Made by a program: the position numbers and the translations under genes. From JACCZX01 sp963710675 (GTDB lineage: Bacteria; Pseudomonadota; Gammaproteobacteria; Burkholderiales; Burkholderiaceae_F): DNA of 64,000 nucleotides. Below are positions 57,655-64,000 of the stretch, one piece after another. Each line of letters begins with the position of its first letter. Within the stretch, counting starts at the first letter, position 1. The stretch covers positions 1 through 64,000 of the forward strand of contig CAVQBE010000019.1 of NCBI GenBank assembly GCA_963710675.1, read 5' to 3'. A model generated the notes under the pieces. The model saw nothing but the letters and a program-made list of their open reading frames with translations, was not told where the DNA came from and did no database searches.

Positions 57655-58146
57655 ATGCTGGACCTTATTGAATTTGGAATCTTTCTTCTTCTGCTGATCG
57701 TCGGCTTCTTTGCCGGGACGATCGTGGAAAAGCGTCACTACGCATCGATTCGCAAGCGTGAGCGCCAGTATGCGGACGTGCTTGCTTTCGCTGTGCGATT
57801 TCCGCCAGATCGTGTGACGCCGCAGCGAGCATTCCTGGTGCACGGCACCGTTGTGATCAGCTCCGACTACTTCAAGACATTCGTCGCGGGTCTGCGCAAT
57901 CTGTTCGGCGGCCGCGTGCGCACCTATGAAACGCTGATGGAGCGCGCGCGGCGCGAAGCGCTGCTGCGGTTAAAACACGACGCGCGGCGGCAGGGCGCGA
58001 AGCTGGTGATCTGCGTGCGCTTCGAAACGACGACGATATCGACCGGATATGCGGCGTCGATCGAGGTGTTCGCGTTCGGCACTGCACTGATTCCGGAGCG
58101 GGACAGTGCAATTGCGTTCGGAGCCCGATCCGGCGCACCGGCCTAA
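57655..58146 (+). CDS. Membrane-anchored YbjQ-like protein
   Basis: A 163-residue protein with an N-terminal span (LIEFGIFLLLLIVGFFAGTIVE, residues ~4-25) followed by a divergent YbjQ domain: RAFLVHGTVVISSDYFKTFVAGLRNLFGGRVRTYETLMERARREALLRLKHDARRQGAKLVICVRFETTTISTGYAASIEVFAFGTAL. It aligns with the preceding gene over about 90 residues (FxxGLxNxxGGxxxxYxxLMxxARxEA), so the two probably arose by duplication. The anchor would hold a YbjQ ring at the inner membrane. It starts 8 bases after the first YbjQ gene. Confidence 0.8.
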   Translation: MLDLIEFGIFLLLLIVGFFAGTIVEKRHYASIRKRERQYADVLAFAVRFPPDRVTPQRAFLVHGTVVISSDYFKTFVAGLRNLFGGRVRTYETLMERARREALLRLKHDARRQGAKLVICVRFETTTISTGYAASIEVFAFGTALIPERDSAIAFGARSGAPA

Positions 58147-58154
58147 TTGCGCGC

Positions 58155-59024
58155 GTGAGACTCGAAAACCGCGCACCCGCCGAGGGCATCAACTCCTCGG
58201 CTGAAAATCCGCTGATCGAACTCGGCTGGCTGGTCGCGGGCAGCGTCGGCGTCATCGTCGCATTGGTGATCATGACGTCGCTTGCGGCGCAGTGGATCGC
58301 TCCCCGCATCCCGTATCGGTACGAAGCCAAACTTGCGGCGACTCTGCCGCAGTTCGCTACCGCGCCCGACAACGAAGCGGGCCGTCAGGTGCAGGCGGAA
58401 CTGCAGCAGTTGGCTGACAGGCTCTCGGCGAGGCTCGGCATGCCAGACGGCATGCTGGTGCGCATTGGCTATCGCGACGATCGGACGGTGAATGCATTCG
58501 CGACGATCGGCGGCCAGGCCGTTTTCTTCCGCGGACTGCTGACCAAGCTCGACAACGAGAATGCGCTGGCGATGGTAATGGCGCACGAGCTTGCGCATCT
58601 GAAGTACCGCCATGCGTCGGCTGCGCTTGGCCGTGGCGTGGCGGTCGGCGTGATCTTGTCGGTCGTCTCGGCTGAGCTGGGCCGTAACGCCGCTGCCGGC
58701 GTATTGAGCCAGGCCAGCATGGCGACGCTGCTTTCGTTCAACCGTGATCAGGAACGCGAAGCGGACGAGGCAGCGTTGCATGCGTTGTACGCGGAGTATG
58801 GGCACGTCGGGGGTGCGATCGATCTGTTCGACGTACTCGCGCATCTGCCCAATGAAAAACGTGTAGCAAACGCACCGACCGTCGAGTTTTTGCGCACTCA
58901 TCCATTGACAGAGAATCGAATGGCTGCGATCAAGCAGTGGGCCGCCGACAACGGTGCGGCGATCGATGGGCCAAGGCGGCCGCTACCGCCCGCGATCGCG
59001 GCGCTTCGCAAGTCTGCATCGTAG
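58155..59024 (+). CDS. M48 family metallopeptidase, membrane anchored
   Basis: A zinc protease of 289 residues. One N-terminal span (LIELGWLVAGSVGVIVALVIMTSLAAQW, residues ~21-48) is followed by the M48 core: DRTVNAFATIGGQAVFFRGLL, the zinc site HELAHLKYRH near residue 141, and the third-ligand region NRDQEREADEAALHAL near residue 200. Relatives include HtpX and BepA-like envelope quality-control proteases. A GTG start at 58155, 8 bases after the anchored YbjQ gene, makes co-transcription very likely, so the YbjQ pair may be partners or substrates. Confidence 0.88.
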   Translation: MRLENRAPAEGINSSAENPLIELGWLVAGSVGVIVALVIMTSLAAQWIAPRIPYRYEAKLAATLPQFATAPDNEAGRQVQAELQQLADRLSARLGMPDGMLVRIGYRDDRTVNAFATIGGQAVFFRGLLTKLDNENALAMVMAHELAHLKYRHASAALGRGVAVGVILSVVSAELGRNAAAGVLSQASMATLLSFNRDQEREADEAALHALYAEYGHVGGAIDLFDVLAHLPNEKRVANAPTVEFLRTHPLTENRMAAIKQWAADNGAAIDGPRRPLPPAIAALRKSAS

Positions 59025-59050
59025 AATCGCCCGGCTACTGCGCTACTCTC

Positions 59051-59290
59051 GTGCTCGAACCTCACTCTGCCGACAAGGAAATCGATACACGTGGGCTTAA
59101 CTGCCCGCTGCCGATCTTGCGCGCAAAAAAGGCGTTATCGGACATGACGACGGGTCAAGTTTTGAAGGTTGTCGCGACCGATCCGGGTTCGATGCGCGAC
59201 TTTCAGGCGTTCTGCAAACAGACGGGCAATGAGCTTCTGGCACAACAATCGGTCAACAAAGAATTCGTTCATTTCCTCAAGCGCAGATGA
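59051..59290 (+). CDS. tusA: Sulfurtransferase TusA family protein
   Basis: Small sulfur carrier of 79 residues; in E. coli TusA feeds sulfur to 2-thiouridine in tRNA. The active-site segment DTRGLNCPLPILRAKKALSDMTTGQVLKVVATDPGSMRDFQAFC carries the persulfide Cys in the CPxP motif. I chose GTG at 59051, which gives the usual length; the open frame extends further upstream over the M48 gene without family support. Its stop overlaps the next ATG (ATGA). Confidence 0.9.
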   Translation: MLEPHSADKEIDTRGLNCPLPILRAKKALSDMTTGQVLKVVATDPGSMRDFQAFCKQTGNELLAQQSVNKEFVHFLKRR

Positions 59291-59877
59291 GCACACCGAC
59301 TCCACCGCCGACAACCGTTGCGCCGCGGCGTCGCACGTCGGTGCTGAAAATGATGTTCTGGTTGCTTCTAGTGCCCGTCGTGCTGATCGTCGGCTATTTC
59401 GCGATCGTGCTGCACTGGAATTACTCGACGGGCGAGCGCGCGGGCTGGGTGCAGAAACTGAGCAGAAAAGGATGGCTCTGCAAGACGTGGGAAGGCGAGA
59501 TGGCGATGGTGTCGATGCCTGGCGCCATTCCGGAAAAATTCTTGTTTACGGTGCGCGATGACGCCGTCGCTGAAAGCATCAACAAAGTGATGGGCAAGCG
59601 CGTCACGTTGCACTACGAGGAAAAAGTCGGATTACCAACCAGCTGCTTTGGCGAAACGCGGCACTTCGTGACCAGCGTGTTGCAGGTCGAAGAGATTCCG
59701 CTGGCGCCGGGCGTCATCGTGCCGAACCGTCCTGCTGCACCCGAGCGCGCCGGCTGCATCGCCGTCGATGCAGCCGGTGCCACCATCGCCATCAACTACC
59801 GTGCCACCGGCCGCGCCGGACGCTCCGAAGAGCTAAAACGCCAGCATCGACTGTCGGCTTTCGCTCGGCGACGGTGA
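59287..59877 (+). CDS. Conserved hypothetical single-span protein
   Basis: A 196-residue protein with a Pro/Thr-rich cytoplasmic start, one span (LKMMFWLLLVPVVLIVGYFAIVLHW, residues ~20-44), then YSTGERAGWVQKLSRKGWLCKTWEGEMAMVSMPGAIPEKFLFTVRDDAVAESINKVMGKRVTLHYEEK. This segment is familiar from conserved hypothetical proteins in several proteobacteria, sometimes mislabelled as 6-phosphogluconate dehydrogenase. After about residue 140 the sequence loses that character and includes a strong DNA hairpin (59747-59780), so the true end may be earlier. It overlaps tusA by 4 bases. Confidence 0.65.
   Translation: MSTPTPPPTTVAPRRRTSVLKMMFWLLLVPVVLIVGYFAIVLHWNYSTGERAGWVQKLSRKGWLCKTWEGEMAMVSMPGAIPEKFLFTVRDDAVAESINKVMGKRVTLHYEEKVGLPTSCFGETRHFVTSVLQVEEIPLAPGVIVPNRPAAPERAGCIAVDAAGATIAINYRATGRAGRSEELKRQHRLSAFARRR
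59747..59780. repeat. Strong 15-bp hairpin inside the 3' part of the hypothetical gene
   Basis: Arms around GCCGGCTGCATCG and CGATGCAGCCGGTGC pair over 15 positions (one G-T) with a CCGT loop. No T-run follows. It lies about 100 bases before the gene's stop and could be a transcription or mRNA-stability element for the tusA unit. Confidence 0.6.
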
Positions 59878-59882
59878 CAACG

Positions 59883-60746
59883 CTACGCCGTGCCCGCGCC
59901 AACCAGCATTTCGCATGGCCCCATGAACCCGCTTGCCGTTTCGAACTGACGCAGTTCACGTTCGATCTCGTCCCAGGTTTCGGCGCGCTCGGCTTCGCTG
60001 AGCGTGCTCATCATCTGATGCAGAGCGCCGAACGACTCGCGCTCGAAGCGCACGCATTCCGCCGCACTCGGTAGCTGCACCGGAGAATCGACCTTGCGCA
60101 CTTCGATGTCGCGCAGGCCGGCGCGCTCATAGGCCGCCGCCAGCACGCCGTCGCTGCCGAGTGAAAATGGGCCGGGTTGACCTGGCTGCGGCGGTGGAAG
60201 CTTGGCGCGCCGGCGGATGATGCCGACTGGGATTGAGAAAAACTGATTTTTGTCGGGCGTTGAGTAGACGATTGCCGCAAAACGACCGCCCGGCTTCAAT
60301 GCGCGCCGGATGCCTGCCAATGCGCGCTGCTGGTCGGGAAAGTAAATCAGTCCGACGCGCGAGATCGCCGCGTCAAAGCTGGCGGGGGACAAGTCTCCGA
60401 GTGCTTCGCCGTCAAGCTCGCGCGTCTCGATGTTCGACTGTCCCGCCGCGCGTGCATCAGCAAGCGCGTAGTCGAGCAAAGCGGGTGCGATGTCGGTGGC
60501 GAGCACATGGCCGGTCGGCCCAACACGCCGAGCGGCCGCAAGCGATTGCTCGCCAGCACCGGCGGCGATATCAAGCACGCGACTGCCTGCCCTGATATGC
60601 GCCAGGTCGAGCATCTGCTCGGTGGCACCGCCGAGCCATTGCCCCAGGAATGGCCCCCAACGGTGCCATGCTTCTGCGGCGGCCTGCCATTGCGCACGCG
60701 TGGTGGTCTTGAATTTTGCTGCATCGAAAGTGGGTCGGTCATCCAT
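59883..60746 (-). CDS. Class I SAM-dependent methyltransferase (UbiE-like)
   Basis: Soluble methyltransferase of 287 residues. SAM motifs: I, GSRVLDIAAGAGEQSLAAARRVGPTG; II, VLATDIAPALLDYALADARAAG; then ISRVGLIYFPDQQRALAGIRRALKPGGRFAAIVYSTPDKNQFF. The ATG at 60746 has an excellent ribosome site (GAGGAGA), preferred over an in-frame ATG at 60782. Substrate unknown. It is divergent from an HxlR regulator with 107 bases between starts, so the regulator probably controls it. Confidence 0.87.
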   Translation of the reverse strand: MDDRPTFDAAKFKTTTRAQWQAAAEAWHRWGPFLGQWLGGATEQMLDLAHIRAGSRVLDIAAGAGEQSLAAARRVGPTGHVLATDIAPALLDYALADARAAGQSNIETRELDGEALGDLSPASFDAAISRVGLIYFPDQQRALAGIRRALKPGGRFAAIVYSTPDKNQFFSIPVGIIRRRAKLPPPQPGQPGPFSLGSDGVLAAAYERAGLRDIEVRKVDSPVQLPSAAECVRFERESFGALHQMMSTLSEAERAETWDEIERELRQFETASGFMGPCEMLVGAGTA

Positions 60747-60817
60747 TTGAGTCTCCTCGAAAGTGAGGAGTGAAGCGTCCACCCTGGGTCGTGTAGCGTC
60801 TAGTCAAGAATCTGGAC

Positions 60818-60846
60818 TTGCCGCACCATGGTGGCGGCACTAGGGT
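60818..60846 (+). promoter_or_regulatory. Putative promoter of the HxlR gene with a palindrome in the spacer
   Basis: A TTGCCG (-35) and TAGGGT (-10) are 17 bases apart. The spacer and its edge hold a near-palindrome, TGCCGCACCATGGTGGCGGCA (60819-60839 within this site). A start of transcription about 7 bases after the -10 would fall on or just before the ATG at 60854, so the mRNA may be leaderless. A bound regulator here would block the promoter. No data beyond sequence shape. Confidence 0.4.
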
Positions 60847-60853
60847 GCATCGC

Positions 60854-61552
60854 ATGATCAATTACGGACAGTTCTGTACGGTCGCACGCGGCGCCGAAGT
60901 ATTCGGCGAACGCTGGACTCCACTTGTCGTGCGCGAGCTGCTGTGCGGCAGCACGCGCTTCAACGACATTCGCCGCGGCGTGCCGCGCATGTCTGCAACG
61001 TTGCTTGCGCAACGGCTGCGCAAGCTGGAGGAGATCGGCGTGGTTGAGCATGTTCGCGGCAGCAGCGGCAATGAATACCGGTTGACAGCCGCTGGTGAGG
61101 AGCTGCGCCCAATCGTCATGGCACTCGGCCACTGGGGCGCGCGATGGATCGGCAGCCGGTTACAACCCAATCAGCTCGATGCCGGCTTTCTGATGTGGGA
61201 CGTGCGACGTTTCGCGAAGCTCGACGAGTTTCCGCGCGCGCGCCGCGTCGTGATCCACTTCACTTTTTCCGACGCGCGACCGCGCGAGCGTCTGTGGTGG
61301 CTCGTCGTCGAAAACGGTAGCGCAGATCTGTGCCGCGATGATCCCGGGCACGAGGTGACGTTGATCGTCGAATCGAGCGTCTTGGCTTTGACCGACGTGT
61401 GGACCGGTGAGCGCGAACCTTCGGAGGTACTTCGCAGCGCCGAGCTGCGCATCGTTGGACCGGCGAGTGAAGCAAAGCAGCTGTGGTCCTGGCTCGGACG
61501 AAGTGCGTTTGCGTCGACGCGCGCCGATCGACGGACGGCGCTAGCTGCGTAG
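60854..61552 (+). CDS. HxlR-family transcriptional regulator with C-terminal SCP2-like domain
   Basis: Winged-helix regulator, residues ~1-100: INYGQFCTVARGAEVFGERWTPLVVRELLCGSTRFNDIRRGVPRMSATLLAQRLRKLEEIGVVEHV, with the N-terminal cysteine typical of HxlR proteins, some of which sense electrophiles or oxidants. The extra ~120 residues (VVIHFTFSDARPRERLWWLVVENGSADLC, then PGHEVTLIVESSVLALTDVWTGE) look like an SCP2/sterol-carrier fold that may bind a lipid-like ligand. I chose the ATG at 60854; a TTG at 60818 would add 12 residues but overlaps the promoter. Length is 232 residues. Confidence 0.87.
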   Translation: MINYGQFCTVARGAEVFGERWTPLVVRELLCGSTRFNDIRRGVPRMSATLLAQRLRKLEEIGVVEHVRGSSGNEYRLTAAGEELRPIVMALGHWGARWIGSRLQPNQLDAGFLMWDVRRFAKLDEFPRARRVVIHFTFSDARPRERLWWLVVENGSADLCRDDPGHEVTLIVESSVLALTDVWTGEREPSEVLRSAELRIVGPASEAKQLWSWLGRSAFASTRADRRTALAA

Positions 61553-61569
61553 CGCGCTGCAGATCCGCG

Positions 61570-64000
61570 TCACGATGCAGGGAGTCGCTTTCGCTGCTCT
61601 CTGACCTTTTGCAAGGTTGCACCGAAGCCGTTCAATCGTTCCTTTTCCTGCGCGACGACTGCGGGCGGAGCGCGCTCGACGAAACTCGAGTTGCCGAGCT
61701 TCCCTTCAGCCTTGCGAATTTCGTTTTCCAGCCGTGCAATTTCCTTGTCGAGCCGTTCGCGCTCGGCACCGACGTCTACCTCGATCTTCAGCAGCAACCG
61801 GTAGTCGTCAACGACCTTGATGGGCGCTGCCTGACCGTTGGCAGCTACGTTGACATCGGCGATCACTTCAATGTCCGATAAACGCGCCAATGACTGTATG
61901 TAAGGCGCCAACGATGCCAACGTCGTCGCATTCCCGGATGCCATCAACGGCACTTTCTGCGCAGGCGACAGATTCATCTCGCTGCGCAGATTTCTTAATG
62001 AATCGATGACACGCTTTAGCAGTGCGACTTCAGCGTCCGATCGTGCGTCTATTTTCTCCGGCTGGCTCTTCGGATACGGCTGAATCATGATCGACGTTTG
62101 CTGCTCTGCTGTGCGCTTGCCTGCCAGCAACGAAACTCTTTGCCACAGTTCTTCAGTGACGAACGGAATGATCGGGTGCGCCAGACGCAACGCGGCTTCG
62201 AGCACCCGCACCAGAGTTCGGCGCGTGCCGCGCTGCGTGATTTGGTTTCCGGCCGCGAGCTGCACCTTGGCGAGCTCGACGTACCAGTCGCAGTACTCGT
62301 TCCATACGAACGAGTAAATGGCGTTGGCGACGTTGTCGAGCCGGTAGTCGGCAAAACCCTTTGCTACCTCCGCTTCGGTGCGTTGCAGCTCACCGATGAT
62401 CCACCGATCGACGAACGACAAGTTGACCGAAAGGTTCTCGTCTATTCCGCAATCGTGGCCCTCGGTGTTCATCAGCACAAAGCGCGTTGCATTCCACAGC
62501 TTGTTGCCGAAGTTGCGGTACCCCTCGCAGCGCTTGATGTCGAAGTTGACGGTGCGGCCAAGCGTGGCTGAAGCCGCCATCGTGAATCGAAGTGCGTCGG
62601 CTCCATACGGCGCGATGCCATTCGGAAAATGTTTGCGCACCTTGACTGCAACCTTCGGCGCATCCTCCGGTCGCCGCAAGCCGCTGGTGTTCTTCGCAAC
62701 CAGCGATTCGAGGTCGATGCCATCGACAATGTCGAGCGGGTCGAGCGTGTTGCCTTCGCTCTTCGACATCTTGGCGCCCTCGGCGTCGCGAATCATGCCG
62801 TGGATGTAGACGTTGCGAAACGGAACGCGGCCCGTGAAATGAGTGGTCATCATCACCATGCGCGCGACCCAGAAGAAGATAATGTCGTAGCCTGTCACGA
62901 GCACGGTCGAAGGCAGGTACAGGTCGTACGCGGCTTTGTCTTTCACGTTGGGCCAGCCGAGCGTAGAAAAGGGCAGCATCGCCGACGAGAACCACGTGTC
63001 GAGAACGTCGGGGTCGCGCGTCAACCGCGCGTTCGTTCCGGCTTGTGCGCGTGCGTCGGCTTCGCTGCGCGCAACGAACACTTTGCCTTGCTCGTCGTAC
63101 CACGCCGGAATCTGATGGCCCCACCACAATTGTCGTGAGATGCACCAGTCCTGGATGTTTTCGAGCCACTGGTTGTAGATCGTCTTCCACTGGTCGGGAA
63201 AAATGTTGACCTCGCCGCGCGCGACGACGTCGAGTGCTACCTGCGCGATCGATTGCCCTGGATGCAGCGTACCTTCCGGCGCCGGCTTACTCATCGCCAT
63301 GTACCACTGCTCGGACAACATCGGCTCGACGACTTCGCCGGTGCGTTCGCAGCGCGGCACGGTCATCTTGTGCGGCTTCTCGCTGACGACAAGCCCGGCA
63401 GCGCGCAAGTCGGCCAGCACGGTCTTGCGCGCGACGTAGCGATCCATCCCTCGATATTTCGCCGGCGCGTTGTCATTGATCGTTGCCGTCAGCGTGAAAA
63501 TCGATATCGGCTCGAGCCCATGTCGCTGGCCGACCGCGAAATCGTTGAAGTCGTGCGCGGGCGTGATCTTCACCGCGCCGGTGCCGAACTCCTTGTCAAC
63601 ATAGTCATCGGCGATTACCGGGATCGTCCGATCCGTCAGCGGCAGCGCCAGCGACGTGCCGATCAGATGTCGATAGCGTTCGTCGCTTGCGTGAACTGCA
63701 ACCGCAACGTCTCCCAGCATCGTTTCCGGCCGCGTGGTGGCCACCGTGATCGATTCATTTCCCTCAGCCGCCGGATAACGAATCTCCCAGATGCGTCCGT
63801 CTTCTTCTTCGGTTTCGACTTCCAGATCCGCCACGGCGGTTTGCAGCTTCGGATCCCAGTTGACGAGCCGCTTGCCGCGATAAATCAGGCCTTGTTCATA
63901 CAGGCGCACAAATGTTTCGACGACGACCTGGGACAGGTCTTCGTCCATCGTGAAATACTCAAGACTCCAGTCGACCGACGCGCCAAGCCGGCGCATCTGC
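61570..64000 (-). CDS. valS: Valyl-tRNA synthetase (C-terminal part, start beyond the window)
   Basis: Class I synthetase; at least 809 residues are inside the window, against 951 in E. coli. The N-terminal HIGH region lies past the right edge. Visible: SVDWSLEYFTMDEDLSQVVVETFVRLYEQGLIYRGKRLVNWDPKLQTAVADLEVE, the editing domain ATTRPETMLGDVAVAVH and ITPAHDFNDFAVG, DWCISRQLWWGHQIPAWY, the KMSKS loop EGAKMSKSEGNTLDPLDIVDGI, the anticodon-binding helices and a C-terminal coiled coil (AERERLDKEIARLENEIRKAEGKL). No frame breaks. It is convergent with the HxlR gene, 17 bases apart. Confidence 0.97.
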   Translation of the reverse strand, partial: QMRRLGASVDWSLEYFTMDEDLSQVVVETFVRLYEQGLIYRGKRLVNWDPKLQTAVADLEVETEEEDGRIWEIRYPAAEGNESITVATTRPETMLGDVAVAVHASDERYRHLIGTSLALPLTDRTIPVIADDYVDKEFGTGAVKITPAHDFNDFAVGQRHGLEPISIFTLTATINDNAPAKYRGMDRYVARKTVLADLRAAGLVVSEKPHKMTVPRCERTGEVVEPMLSEQWYMAMSKPAPEGTLHPGQSIAQVALDVVARGEVNIFPDQWKTIYNQWLENIQDWCISRQLWWGHQIPAWYDEQGKVFVARSEADARAQAGTNARLTRDPDVLDTWFSSAMLPFSTLGWPNVKDKAAYDLYLPSTVLVTGYDIIFFWVARMVMMTTHFTGRVPFRNVYIHGMIRDAEGAKMSKSEGNTLDPLDIVDGIDLESLVAKNTSGLRRPEDAPKVAVKVRKHFPNGIAPYGADALRFTMAASATLGRTVNFDIKRCEGYRNFGNKLWNATRFVLMNTEGHDCGIDENLSVNLSFVDRWIIGELQRTEAEVAKGFADYRLDNVANAIYSFVWNEYCDWYVELAKVQLAAGNQITQRGTRRTLVRVLEAALRLAHPIIPFVTEELWQRVSLLAGKRTAEQQTSIMIQPYPKSQPEKIDARSDAEVALLKRVIDSLRNLRSEMNLSPAQKVPLMASGNATTLASLAPYIQSLARLSDIEVIADVNVAANGQAAPIKVVDDYRLLLKIEVDVGAERERLDKEIARLENEIRKAEGKLGNSSFVERAPPAVVAQEKERLNGFGATLQKVREQRKRLPAS

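Overview
The window looks like a chromosomal segment of a betaproteobacterium, most likely in or near the Burkholderiales. The basis is the GC-rich coding sequence, two tripartite-tricarboxylate 'Bug'-type binding proteins with a TctA/TctB transporter, the adjacent DUF2339/DUF3999 membrane genes, and housekeeping genes of proteobacterial type. I cannot name a genus from sequence alone. No phage, insertion sequence, integron or CRISPR array is visible; this is mostly ordinary core chromosome with some less-known accessory genes.

Layout. 0.1-2.1 kb: a UvrD/Rep-type helicase gene of lower GC, broken in frame. 2.3-4.3 kb: a TPP riboswitch and thiC. 4.35-7.9 kb: a MacA/MacB-like efflux set (adaptor, ATPase, permease) with many frame breaks, closed by a terminator. 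7.9-12.7 kb: a PAS sensor-like protein, uppP, a DUF6498 membrane protein and a Ycf46-like AAA ATPase, the last three overlapping. 12.7-14.4 kb (minus): thiS-thiG-trmB. 14.45 kb: tRNA-Gly(CCC). 14.7-22.4 kb: a Met-rich EF-hand protein, kup, a GNAT acetyltransferase, and the DUF2339-DUF3999 pair. 22.4-25.8 kb: a small exported protein, rsgA, arfB, a hemolysin III family gene and a very small basic protein gene. 25.9-29.6 kb: a zinc alcohol dehydrogenase with a membrane partner, a Lys/Ala-rich repeat protein and a Bug protein. 29.6-34.2 kb (minus): DUF1993, then the four-gene operon tctC-enolase superfamily enzyme-tctB-tctA. 34.4-37.7 kb: a methyltransferase and an MFS transporter whose start codons nearly touch, a second small exported protein preceded by a ~100-bp inverted repeat, and DUF5993-dsbB. 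37.7-45.3 kb: an uncharacterised HExxH protein, a cytochrome-like lipoprotein with its DUF1501 partner, a COG3650-like protein, xthA and a YHS protein. 45.3-56.6 kb: glnS with an extra internal segment of about 97 residues, an aminopeptidase P, a sialidase-fold lipoprotein, ccoI and alaS. 56.6-61.6 kb: a GNAT gene, a lipoprotein, two YbjQ proteins, an M48 peptidase and tusA, then a hypothetical gene and a divergent methyltransferase/HxlR pair. The window ends inside valS (minus).

How genes work together: thiC and thiSG supply the pyrimidine and thiazole halves of thiamin. The Bug-TctBA set should import an organic acid that the co-transcribed enolase-superfamily enzyme acts on. ArfB, RsgA, TrmB, GlnRS, AlaRS, ValRS and TusA serve translation and tRNA modification. 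DsbB, CcoI, M48 and the lipoproteins serve the envelope.

A warning that affects every reading: about 30 frame breaks interrupt otherwise well-conserved genes. They are concentrated in 1-8.5 kb, with smaller clusters near 18-21.5, 32.7-37.3, 40.6 and 56.6-56.9 kb. Broken genes include thiC, so most are better explained as residual insertion/deletion errors in the assembly than as gene decay. The strongest leads for something undescribed are the two related small exported proteins that share an MPTIxMERxVI core, the glnS insertion, the YbjQ-YbjQ-M48 cluster, and the HExxH protein at 37.7-39.3 kb.
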